From an uncultured Methylophaga sp. (GTDB lineage: Bacteria; Pseudomonadota; Gammaproteobacteria; GCF-002020875), in the NCBI GenBank assembly GCA_937877715.1, contig CALEHW010000013.1, positions 1 to 64,000 of the forward strand: 64,000 nucleotides of DNA. Reading direction: 5' to 3'. Made by a program: the position numbers and the translations under genes. Positions 45,622 to 53,100 of the stretch are shown here, one piece after another (position 1 is the first letter of the stretch; each line of letters starts with the position of its first letter). The notes under the pieces are model-generated. The model worked only from the letters and a program-made list of their open reading frames with translations. It had not been told where the DNA came from and searched no databases.

Positions 45622-45896
45622 GGAAGGGGATTATACGCACTCAACACCGAGCAAGACACTGCTGACTATCATCCCATGTGGCCGTTTGTTGTAGTGGAGG
45701 CAACAGGTAAATGGAGACTCTTGCGAGAATTGGTTTTAAGTTGGGCTAATTACGAATATAATTGCAAGTTCCATGTGGATTTATGCGGATATTCAGGAGG
45801 CCTGACCACCCCTTGCGGAGAGTTTGGCAGACTTGGCTCTGTTTTGGGTTTGGTAAATACAGGTTTTGCCTGTTGTGAAATAGAAGGAAAGAATCG

Positions 45897-46895
45897 ATGA
45901 AAAAGGCTGTTTGGACGCAAACTTTGGTTGCAGCATCTGTGCTTGCAATGTCAGGAACAGTAATGGCTGCTGGTGATGTTGATGCCGGCAAGGCAAAGGC
46001 AGCCGTTTGTGGTGCATGCCATGGGGTAACTGGCCAGGGTAATCCTGCTTTTCCCGACCCTATGAATCCTGGAAAGACAAAGGCTGTTCCTGCGCTTGCA
46101 GGCCAGAATGGCGGCTATCTTACAAAACAGATGCAGGACTTTAAGTCAGGTGCACGCAAGGACATACTGATGACTGGCCAGGCGCTTGGGTTGAGTGATG
46201 TAGATATAGCAAATCTTGCAGCCTACTATGCAACAGTTGCTGGAGCAGAAGGTGTAACGGTAGATGCAGATGAGGCAGCCAGAGGTAAGAGCCTATACCA
46301 GGGCGGCGACATGGCTCGTGGAGTAACTGCATGTATGGCCTGTCATGGCCCTGAAGCATCAGGAAATGATATGGCAAAATGGCCTGGATTGAGTGGTCAA
46401 CTGGGAGGTTATACAACAGCCCAGATTGAGGCATTCCGATCCGGAGATCGATACAATGATCCAAACAAGATGATGCGTGATGTTGCAAACCGCCTTACAG
46501 ATGGAGATGTTGCTGCGGTAACAGCCTATCTTCAATCTATTGGTGGTGCGGCAGCTAAACCAGCGCCTGTAGCCACGGTGCCAGCGGTGGCCGAGGTTGC
46601 ACCAGCAGCTCCTGCACCGGTTGCATCTGCTAGTTCTGCCGATGGTGCAGCACTGTTTCAGGCTAGCTGTTTTGCATGTCATGGACCAGCAGCACCTGCG
46701 CTGCAGGCACCTCAGGTTGGGGTTAAGGATAACTGGGTGCCTCGTCTAGAGAAGACAGGCGGTCGTGATGGGATGGTTGCAAGTGCAATTACTGGTGTAG
46801 CAGGAACTGCAATGGCTCCCAGGGGTGGTTCTGCATTGAGTGATGCTGAGATTGGCGCAGTAGTGGATTATGTTCTAGCACAGGCTGGACTGTAA
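45897..46895 (+). CDS. Tri-heme cytochrome c (c4-c5 fusion)
   Basis: The 332-residue periplasmic protein has a signal peptide ending near VMAAGD and three CxxCH heme sites: CGACH (38-42), CMACH (146-150) and CFACH (258-262). The first two domains form a di-heme cytochrome c4. The third, after an Ala/Pro/Val linker (about 218-249), resembles cytochrome c5 (GRDGMVASAITGVAGTAMAP). In many gammaproteobacteria c4 and c5 are separate genes. It should carry electrons between the quinol-oxidising chain or sulfide dehydrogenase and a terminal oxidase (inference). Terminator at 46925-46951. Confidence 0.92.
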   Translation: MKKAVWTQTLVAASVLAMSGTVMAAGDVDAGKAKAAVCGACHGVTGQGNPAFPDPMNPGKTKAVPALAGQNGGYLTKQMQDFKSGARKDILMTGQALGLSDVDIANLAAYYATVAGAEGVTVDADEAARGKSLYQGGDMARGVTACMACHGPEASGNDMAKWPGLSGQLGGYTTAQIEAFRSGDRYNDPNKMMRDVANRLTDGDVAAVTAYLQSIGGAAAKPAPVATVPAVAEVAPAAPAPVASASSADGAALFQASCFACHGPAAPALQAPQVGVKDNWVPRLEKTGGRDGMVASAITGVAGTAMAPRGGSALSDAEIGAVVDYVLAQAGL

Positions 46896-46924
46896 TCTGC
46901 GTCGTTCAGAGACAAACCATAAAA

Positions 46925-46951
46925 AAGGCCGCAGAAGTTGCGGCCTTTTTT
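46925..46951 (+). terminator. Terminator after the tri-heme cytochrome
   Basis: Perfect 9-bp stem AAGGCCGCA/TGCGGCCTT with a 5-base loop and a T run. Confidence 0.9.
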
Positions 46952-47053
46952 GTTAGCAGAGAGTGAACCCGTTATGATCTCTCTGGTCACAGGATAAGGT
47001 TGCGGGCGATAGTCTGCATTAATCACAGACAACAGACAACAGAGGATGGAGTG

Positions 47054-47698
47054 ATGACAAAAAGATTGATCACCTGGATGGCTGCCTTGGCGATGGGAAT
47101 GATGTCCATTACCGTGGTGGCTGAGGACTATATGGAGGGTGTAGAGTACACCAGAATCTCCAAGCCACTGCGTACTGTTACCAAGCCGGGAACGGTCGAG
47201 GTGCGGGAGTATTTCTGGTACGGCTGCCCCCACTGTTTTCGTATTGAACCATTGGTGCAGCGCTGGCTTGCCACCAATCCAGAAAATGTGAATTTCCAGA
47301 GGCTGCCGGCAATCCTTGGGGAGAGCTGGGCGCAGGCTGCACAGGCATTTTATGTGGCTGCTCTGTTGGGGGTGCTGGAGAAGATCCACCCCACACTGTT
47401 TGAGGCAATACACCTGCAGGGGCAGAAGAGTCTGGTAAAGGATGATCTGGCGCTAGAACTTTTCTTTGAGGAGCACGGCGTCAACCCTGATCAGTTTCGC
47501 AAGGTCTGGAACTCATTTGGGGTACGATCAAGGGTCAAACAGGCGGTTCGCATGACCCGCAGGTCAGGCATCAAGGGTGTGCCATCGGTTGTGGTCAATG
47601 GAAAATATGTGACAGACCCTGGATTGGCTGGTGGGGTTGAGGAGATGTTCCAGGTAATCGAGTATCTGGTTGCCAAGGAGATGGCATCCGGTTCCTGA
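47054..47698 (+). CDS. dsbA: Thiol:disulfide interchange protein DsbA
   Basis: DsbA oxidises cysteines of exported proteins. From ATG 47054 (MTKRLITWMAALAMGMMSIT) it has a signal peptide and a mature thioredoxin/helical domain with EYFWYGCPHCFRIEP (active site CPHC) and the cis-Pro GVPSVVVNGKY. Length, 214 residues, fits the family. It follows the cytochrome gene, as in Pseudomonas where c4, c5 and dsbA adjoin. Confidence 0.95.
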   Translation: MTKRLITWMAALAMGMMSITVVAEDYMEGVEYTRISKPLRTVTKPGTVEVREYFWYGCPHCFRIEPLVQRWLATNPENVNFQRLPAILGESWAQAAQAFYVAALLGVLEKIHPTLFEAIHLQGQKSLVKDDLALELFFEEHGVNPDQFRKVWNSFGVRSRVKQAVRMTRRSGIKGVPSVVVNGKYVTDPGLAGGVEEMFQVIEYLVAKEMASGS

Positions 47699-47720
47699 TT
47701 GCACTCTCCCGGATCATTTC

Positions 47721-48719
47721 ATGAATCCGGTGCAGAAGGAGTTGCTACGCCAACTCTCTGATGGTGAGCTCCATAGTGGTACAGCACTGGGAGAACAGCT
47801 CGGCATCAGCCGGGCAGCTGTCTGGAAACAGCTTCAGCTGCTCCACTCGTTTGGAGTGGAGATCAACTCTGAGCACCGTCAAGGTTATCGTCTTTCCCAT
47901 CCGGTCTCCTTTCTCGATAGCGGGAAGATTGAGCAATGGCTTGTTCCTCACCTGCGTCCTCGTCTCCCGGTGGTTGAGACCATGTGGGGGTGTGACTCTA
48001 CCAACAGCGAGCTGATGCGCCGCCTGCATGATGGTGCCGAGATTGGGTCTGTGCTGCTGGCAGAGCATCAAACGGCCGGGCGTGGGCGCCGTGGCAAGGG
48101 GTGGGTCTCCCCGTTTGGGAGCAGCCTCTATCTCTCTCTGCTGTGGCGTTTTCCTGGTGGTCCAATGACACTGAGCGGCCTCAGTATTGTGGTTGGAATT
48201 GCCGTGGCCGAGACGGTGAGGGAGTATGGCCTTGTCGATGTGCAGTTGAAGTGGCCCAACGATATCTACCTGCAGGGGCGGAAACTTGGAGGGGTGCTAA
48301 TTGACCTGGAGGGTGAAGCAGAGGGGCCGACCAGTGTGGTTATCGGGATTGGCCTTAATGTGGAGATCTCGCAGCAGAGTGGCCAGACAATTGATCAGCC
48401 CTGGATCTCCCTTGCAGAGCAGATGAGTCTGTCCCCATCCCGCAACCAGCTGGCTGCAGCACTTCTCAACAGGCTGGTGCCACTGCTTGACCGTTTTCAG
48501 CAGGGTGGGATGGTGCCATTTATAGGCGAGTGGGACAATCTGGACCGGATCCGTAACCACCCGGTGACCCTGCAGTTGGGGGAGAAAACAGTACATGGGG
48601 TCGCCAGGGGGGTTGACCACATGGGGGCACTGCAGGTGGAGACCAATGGTGTTATCCAGCGTTATTTTAGCGGTGATGTTTCGGTGCGACCCGTGCGTTC
48701 CAAGAGAGAGACGGCATGA
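47721..48719 (+). CDS. birA: Biotin operon repressor/biotin-protein ligase BirA
   Basis: From ATG 47721 (MNPVQKELLRQLSDGELHSG) the 332-residue protein has an N-terminal winged helix (LGISRAAVWKQLQLLHSFGV), so it can repress, and a ligase domain with AEHQTAGRGRRGKGWVSPFG, LKWPNDIYLQGRKLGGVLID and a C-terminal SH3-like domain. It biotinylates acetyl-CoA carboxylase. Its end overlaps coaX by four bases. Confidence 0.97.
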   Translation: MNPVQKELLRQLSDGELHSGTALGEQLGISRAAVWKQLQLLHSFGVEINSEHRQGYRLSHPVSFLDSGKIEQWLVPHLRPRLPVVETMWGCDSTNSELMRRLHDGAEIGSVLLAEHQTAGRGRRGKGWVSPFGSSLYLSLLWRFPGGPMTLSGLSIVVGIAVAETVREYGLVDVQLKWPNDIYLQGRKLGGVLIDLEGEAEGPTSVVIGIGLNVEISQQSGQTIDQPWISLAEQMSLSPSRNQLAAALLNRLVPLLDRFQQGGMVPFIGEWDNLDRIRNHPVTLQLGEKTVHGVARGVDHMGALQVETNGVIQRYFSGDVSVRPVRSKRETA

Positions 48720-49474
48720 CTACAGGGCGTGGCAGAGAGCTGCTGATCGATAGTGGCAATAGCAGGGTCAAGTGGGGGTGGGGATCAAAAGATGGCATCG
48801 TGGCAAATGCAGCCTTGGAGAACCGAGAGATTGAATCCACCCTGCAGAGACTCTGGGGAAGAGAATTGGTACCATGCAAGATCTGGTTGGCAAATAGTGC
48901 TGGTGAGAGGCGAGAGCATCAGCTTCGGCATATCGTAGAGGTGCTTTGGGGGATAGAGGTTCACTCTGTTCGCTCTTCCACAAGTTTTGGTGGGATAATC
49001 AATAGTTACCATGCTCCGGGTCAGCTGGGGGTGGATCGCTGGTTGGGGCTGATTGCGTCCTGGAGGCGTGTTCGCGGATCGCTCTGTCTGGTTGATTGCG
49101 GGACAGCAATCACCATTGATCTGATCAATGGATCAGGCAACCATCAGGGGGGGGTGATACTGCCTGAGATTGGCGTTAGCTGGGCGGAGTTCGCGGAAAA
49201 AGTGCCACATTTATCGTTAGATCAAGGAAGTTCCAGTAGCTTATTACTGGGAAAAAGTACCGAGGAGGGGCTACGGTACGGGCAGAGTGGCTCTGTGGCT
49301 ACTGTAGATAGAGTGTTGGAAGAAATTTTTCAGCAGCATGGATTGGCTACCTTGTTGGTAACAGGAGGCGGCGGCAAAATACTACAGCAAGAGTCCGCGT
49401 TTGGGTTTTTAAGAGTTGAAAATCTCGTACTGGAGGGGCTTTTTCAGGTTGCGAAATCTGATAACTATCAGTAG
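48716..49474 (+). CDS. coaX: Type III pantothenate kinase
   Basis: CoaX starts coenzyme A synthesis. The 252-residue protein has the ASKHA-fold motifs LLIDSGNSRVKWGWG, GVDRWLGLIASW and LVDCGTAITIDLING, followed by GGVILPEI. Coupled to birA (ATGA overlap), the usual pairing where coaA is absent. Confidence 0.96.
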   Translation: MTTGRGRELLIDSGNSRVKWGWGSKDGIVANAALENREIESTLQRLWGRELVPCKIWLANSAGERREHQLRHIVEVLWGIEVHSVRSSTSFGGIINSYHAPGQLGVDRWLGLIASWRRVRGSLCLVDCGTAITIDLINGSGNHQGGVILPEIGVSWAEFAEKVPHLSLDQGSSSSLLLGKSTEEGLRYGQSGSVATVDRVLEEIFQQHGLATLLVTGGGGKILQQESAFGFLRVENLVLEGLFQVAKSDNYQ

Positions 49475-49487
49475 AATGCGTCCTCTT

Positions 49488-49563
49488 GCCGCTATAGCTC
49501 AGCTGGTAGAGCAACGCACTTGTAATGCGTAGGTCCTCAGTTCGACTCCGAGTGGCGGCACCA
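49488..49563 (+). tRNA. tRNA-Thr(TGT)
   Basis: A 76-nt cloverleaf: acceptor GCCGCTA paired with the T-side AGTGGCGGC region, anticodon stem ACGCA/TGCGT with loop CTTGTAA (anticodon TGT), T arm CTCAGTTCGACTCCGAG and encoded CCA. In many gammaproteobacteria this tRNA leads the Thr-Tyr-Gly-Thr/tufB cluster; here it stands alone. Confidence 0.96.
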
Positions 49564-49568
49564 TATAA

Positions 49569-49604
49569 AACCCCTGCAGAAACACCAGCTTGCAGGGGTT
49601 TTTT
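49569..49604 (+). terminator. Terminator after tRNA-Thr
   Basis: Perfect 10-bp stem AACCCCTGCA/TGCAGGGGTT with a 12-base loop and a T run. Confidence 0.9.
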
Positions 49605-49710
49605 CTTTTCTGGAGTTTCTGCTTGAGCTTTTTTGCCGGGCTTTTTTATCGGTAATAGAGAAAATTTGTAGTGAAAGCTGACATTTAAGAGAGATATTTT
49701 CTGGCAATAC

Positions 49711-49739
49711 TTGAATATTCAATAAAATTATAGTATAAT
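49711..49739 (+). promoter_or_regulatory. Sigma-70-type promoter of the globule-like gene
   Basis: TTGAAT at 49711-49716 and TATAAT at 49734-49739 have the optimal 17-bp spacing. The promoter lies 57 bp before the start at 49796. Its near-consensus boxes predict strong expression, as expected for a structural protein. Confidence 0.8.
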
Positions 49740-49795
49740 GACGGTCGTATTAGGTAAGGTTTTGGGAATATTTGTTGAATTTTAGGAGATTGATC

Positions 49796-50098
49796 ATGAA
49801 AAAAGTTGCATTTTCGGTTATCGCTGTTGCCGCCATGATGGCAACAAGTGTTGCAAGTGCTGGTTGGTTCGGAAGTAATAATAGTGGCTGGAATAATGGT
49901 TATGATGATAACGATTGGCCAGAATGGACCCCAATGTACTGGATGGAAGAGATGATGGATGAGTGGGATAACGACGATGATGATTACCATCGTTATGGTG
50001 GCTATGCTCCACGTTACGGTTATGCGCCTGCTCCTTACTATCCAGCTCCTGCTGTTGCACCTCGTGTACCAGCCCCAGCCGCACCTGCTGTACAGTAA
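49796..50098 (+). CDS. Secreted sulfur-globule-like protein
   Basis: The 100-residue protein has a signal peptide (MKKVAFSVIAVAAMMATSVA, cleaved after ASA) and a low-complexity mature part. An Asn/Trp/Gly region, a WTPMYWMEEMMDEW segment, an acidic run, then Tyr/Gly/Pro/Ala-rich repeats (APRYGYAPAPYYPAPAV) follow. This composition matches proteins of the sulfur globule envelope in purple sulfur bacteria and relatives. ATG 49796 is chosen because GGAGA lies about 8 bases upstream. It sits beside fccAB with a strong promoter and terminator. The assignment rests on composition and context. Confidence 0.6.
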   Translation: MKKVAFSVIAVAAMMATSVASAGWFGSNNSGWNNGYDDNDWPEWTPMYWMEEMMDEWDNDDDDYHRYGGYAPRYGYAPAPYYPAPAVAPRVPAPAAPAVQ

Positions 50099-50127
50099 GT
50101 TAGGATCTGGGAGATGCTCCCAAAGAG

Positions 50128-50157
50128 ACCGGCTGAGCTTTCTCAGCCGGTTTTTTT
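50128..50157 (+). terminator. Terminator after the globule-like gene
   Basis: Perfect 10-bp stem ACCGGCTGAG/CTCAGCCGGT with a 4-base loop and seven T residues. Confidence 0.93.
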
Positions 50158-50191
50158 ATGGCTGAAATCAGGCGAACGGCCTCTCCCCAAT

Positions 50192-50209
50192 ATACGTATT
50201 TTTACGTAT
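50192..50209. promoter_or_regulatory. ATACGTAT palindromic site, copy 2
   Basis: ATACGTATTTTTACGTAT differs at one base from the copy at 275-292. It lies 58 bp before the likely ArsR start, the usual place for autoregulation by ArsR-family repressors. The ArsR protein is therefore the best candidate to bind all three copies (inference). Confidence 0.65.
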
Positions 50210-50247
50210 AGTTATTTTTCCCACGGCTAATAGAATATTACCCTCGC

Positions 50248-50607
50248 TTGAAGGAGGGATGTTTATATGGAGAAGATCAATTTGCCAGAGGGGGTAGTGA
50301 GCTCAAGAAGCTGTCTGCCATCATACGGGCGATCAGCCATCCAACACGCCTGAGAATACTGGGTGCCATTGGAATGGAGGAGAAGGTAGTCACCGATATT
50401 CTGGGTGAAGTAGGGACTACCCAGAGCAATGTCTCGCAACACGTTGAGGTGTTGCGCAAGGCAGGCATTCTGCAGTCACGAAGGGTACATAACAGTGTCT
50501 ACTGTTCAGTAGTTGATTCAGAGATCTTTGGTGTGATCTCCAGTGTCAGGGAATGTTTCTGTACAAATCGACCACATGAAGTGAGCACTCTTCGGCTGGT
50601 TGCTTGA
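50248..50607 (+). CDS. ArsR/SmtB-family regulator, apparent frameshift near the start
   Basis: The protein (up to 119 residues) is a winged-helix repressor: ELKKLSAIIRAISHPTRLRIL, then VGTTQSNVSQHVEVLRKAGI as recognition helix and a beta wing with SRRVHNSVYCSV. Cysteines C86-region and the CFC near residue 103 could sense metal or sulfur. The frame's only upstream start is TTG 50248, which lies before the strong AAGGAGG (50251-50257). The ATG 9 bases after that site (50267) is in another frame, reads MEKINLPEG, and would join the ArsR frame if the G5 tract at 50290-50294 had one more G. It is convergent with fccB. Confidence 0.85.
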   Translation: MKEGCLYGEDQFARGGSELKKLSAIIRAISHPTRLRILGAIGMEEKVVTDILGEVGTTQSNVSQHVEVLRKAGILQSRRVHNSVYCSVVDSEIFGVISSVRECFCTNRPHEVSTLRLVA

Positions 50608-50640
50608 TATCCCAAGCCAGCGATTGGTTCAGAGATAAAA

Positions 50641-50669
50641 AAACCCGGAAGTCGCCTTCCGGGTTTTTT
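50641..50669. terminator. Bidirectional terminator between ArsR gene and fccB
   Basis: Stem AAACCCGGAAG/CTTCCGGGTTT with a 4-base loop, preceded by A residues and followed by T residues, serves both convergent genes. Confidence 0.93.
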
Positions 50670-50686
50670 CATTATGCTACTCTCTC

Positions 50687-52015
50687 CTAATCGGCAAATG
50701 TGTTTGAGGTGATATTCTCATACCAACTCAGAGCATAGTCGACCTCACGAGCACGGTTGGCAGCATTGCGCTTGTCACCGCTTGGGGTCAGACCACCTGA
50801 CATCTTTTGGATCTTGGAGCCATCCTCGCGCAATTTGTAGATTGCAGCGACTGAGATACCATCCTTCGGCTCGAAGGAGATCACGCTGTAACAGGTGTTG
50901 ACGTAGGCAGGGCTTCCTGGGGCCGCACCATTGAGCACAGCAACGATACCAGCTGCACAGACCTTAGCCTCGGAAGAGGCTGCGTAACCTGATTTGGGCA
51001 TTCCCTTGGCCGCACTGGCATCACCAATTACATGGATATTCTTGCGAATTGTGGATTCGAAGGTGTGCAGATTGACAGGACACCAACCGGAATCGTCAGT
51101 CAGGCCAACGGTAAAGGCAAGTGCACCTGCTTTCTGGTCAGGGATGACGTTAATGACGTCAGCCTCGAAATCCTCTACCGCAGCAGAGACGGTCATGCTA
51201 CCAGCATCAACCTCCTCAACTGCGCCACCCTCGGCAGCCTTGACCCAAGTAATGATGGAGTTCTCACCACCATTCTTCGCACCATCAAAGCCGTAGTGGT
51301 TTGTCCACCCTTCACGGAAGAGCCCAAACTTGGAGAACTTGTCCTTTGGATCAAGGATAATAATCTTGGATTTGGGTTTATTCTTCTTAAGATATCCAGC
51401 AATCAGGCTGGCACGCTCATATGGCCCTGGAGGGCAGCGGAATGGGTTGCGTGGTGGACAGATTAGAACTGTTCCACCGTCCTTCATTGAGGTGATCTGA
51501 TCGTGAAGTAGCTGAGTCTGCTTGCCAGCCTTCCAGGCGTGAGGAATCTTGCTGTTGGCAACGTCCTCATTGTGCCCTTCGACAAACTTGAAGCTGACAC
51601 CCGGTGAGACTACGCAACGGTCAAAGCCGTAACTACCACCACCGGCAGTCTTGACTGCATTGTCGGTGATATCGATTACCGTGTCATTGACGATATTGAT
51701 TCCCTCTGCAGCGAGACCATCGTAACCGTGCGCCAGGTAATCCAGCTTGCGCTCGCCTGCGATCACAAAGTTACTCATGAAGCAGGTATGGTAGGTAGTA
51801 TTGGCTTCGATCAGGGTGACATCAATAGCTGGGTCTCCCTTCTTGATGTGGCGGGCAGCAGTTGCACCACCCATACCACCACCAACCACCACCACACGTG
51901 CCTTGGCAGCAGAAGCAGATGGAGTGTATAAGGAGAAGCCCGCAGCGGCTGCTCCAAGCGTACCACCAGAAACCTTTAGAAAGTCTCTACGGTTGAATTG
52001 TTTTTTATTGCTCAT
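50687..52015 (-). CDS. fccB: Flavocytochrome c sulfide dehydrogenase, flavoprotein subunit
   Basis: FccB oxidises sulfide in the periplasm and passes electrons to the cytochrome subunit. The 442-residue protein has a Tat signal (RRDFLK at 9-14) and an FAD site VVVVGGGMGGATAARHI. The cysteine that covalently holds FAD is C78 in TYHTCFMSNFVIAG. The redox-active disulfide pair is supplied by the CPPRNPFRCPPGPYERA region and VNTCYSVISF. It follows fccA with a 15-base gap. Confidence 0.97.
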   Translation of the reverse strand: MSNKKQFNRRDFLKVSGGTLGAAAAGFSLYTPSASAAKARVVVVGGGMGGATAARHIKKGDPAIDVTLIEANTTYHTCFMSNFVIAGERKLDYLAHGYDGLAAEGINIVNDTVIDITDNAVKTAGGGSYGFDRCVVSPGVSFKFVEGHNEDVANSKIPHAWKAGKQTQLLHDQITSMKDGGTVLICPPRNPFRCPPGPYERASLIAGYLKKNKPKSKIIILDPKDKFSKFGLFREGWTNHYGFDGAKNGGENSIITWVKAAEGGAVEEVDAGSMTVSAAVEDFEADVINVIPDQKAGALAFTVGLTDDSGWCPVNLHTFESTIRKNIHVIGDASAAKGMPKSGYAASSEAKVCAAGIVAVLNGAAPGSPAYVNTCYSVISFEPKDGISVAAIYKLREDGSKIQKMSGGLTPSGDKRNAANRAREVDYALSWYENITSNTFAD

Positions 52016-52030
52016 TATATATTCTCCTCC

Positions 52031-52681
52031 TTATTTCTGACTACCGTAGTAGCTGATGACTGCGTCGAGCCCGGACTCGCCCTCACTGGCAAGTAGCTGA
52101 TCAAGTTTTTTCTTCATCTTCCTGCTAATGTCGCGTTCACCACTACGGAAATCGGCCATGGTGTATTTGAGATATGGAACCCATTGACCAGAAAGGATGC
52201 CTGAATCATCTGATGGATCAGAACCGGCATCATTGTGACACTTCTCACAGTATGTATTATGTAGGTCTTCACCTTTTGCAATGGTACGGTGATGTGCTTT
52301 CTGACCTGCTTTTTCGAACGTAAGGCCTGCATAATGACCAGCCATTAAGCCAATCTCCTCATCAGTATAACCCTTTGCAATGCGACCCATAATGGTGGAT
52401 CTGGTGTCGCCATCACGAAACTCTTCCATTGCCTCAACTAGATAATCTTCTGACATTCCGGCAATGGATGGGGTTGCAGGCCCATTACTGTTGCCGTCTG
52501 TGCCGTGACATCCCTCACAGGTACTTGCCAAGAGCGCACCAGATGCACCCGCGATAACTTTTGGCGGTGCTTTTTTCACAGCAGGTGCAGCGGCTACCTT
52601 CTCTTCAGCGGGTTGTTGTGTGGCACAGCCAGCTACTATTGCAGCGGCCAGAACCGAGATTGCAAACGTTTTTAGTTGCAT
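52031..52681 (-). CDS. fccA: Flavocytochrome c sulfide dehydrogenase, di-heme cytochrome subunit (lipoprotein)
   Basis: From ATG 52681, supported by GGGAGGA 7 bases upstream, the protein has 216 residues. Two heme sites, CEGCH and CEKCH, are separated by about 95 residues, as in FccA. The signal peptide ends in a lipobox (IVAGC, Cys19), followed by a QQPAEEKVAAAPAVKKAPP linker. Thus the enzyme is probably anchored to a membrane rather than free in the periplasm as in Allochromatium. It is the promoter-proximal gene of fccAB. Confidence 0.95.
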   Translation of the reverse strand: MQLKTFAISVLAAAIVAGCATQQPAEEKVAAAPAVKKAPPKVIAGASGALLASTCEGCHGTDGNSNGPATPSIAGMSEDYLVEAMEEFRDGDTRSTIMGRIAKGYTDEEIGLMAGHYAGLTFEKAGQKAHHRTIAKGEDLHNTYCEKCHNDAGSDPSDDSGILSGQWVPYLKYTMADFRSGERDISRKMKKKLDQLLASEGESGLDAVISYYGSQK

Positions 52682-53100
52682 TGATTGATCCTCCCTCAAT
52701 TTTATGATCATTTATTATATTCAACTGCGCCGTGCCTACCCTCGCATAACCCAACAAGTTATTTTGTGAGTAGGTGGCACCAGCCATCCGATTTACATCG
52801 AACGAGGAGCCATTCTCTATAAAAAATGTTACTGACGCAACAGTTTATTTTGATAATTAGAGTATTAGTATTTCTTGATATTCAAATGGTCGCATAAAAA
52901 ACCACTGGTCAGGAGACGGACGATTATCAGGCCGGTTTCGGTCTATGCTGGAATAAATTGGAATCCAAATAATCCGAAACCTATATATAGATGCATGGTG
53001 ATGGCGAATATTCCTCTTTTCCAGATGTTTTCTTCAGGGCCCTGTTGTAGTCTTGTTCTATTGTTGCTGGTGTAAGCAGAATTATCTGTAGCGGACGGGA
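52682..53100. other. Gene-free gap upstream of fccA and the SPOR gene
   Basis: The gap separates divergent genes and presumably holds both promoters. Only short frames without Shine-Dalgarno or composition support are present. No ATACGTAT palindrome was found here, so if the ArsR protein controls fccAB it must use a different or degenerate site. Confidence 0.5.

Noticed and set aside
45442-45900. Plus-strand frame before the tri-heme cytochrome
   Set aside because: Overlaps engB antisense and shows no family features; the 275-bp gap (45622-45896) more likely holds promoters.
52875-53075. Short plus-strand frame in the fccA-SPOR gap
   Set aside because: No Shine-Dalgarno and no protein-like composition.
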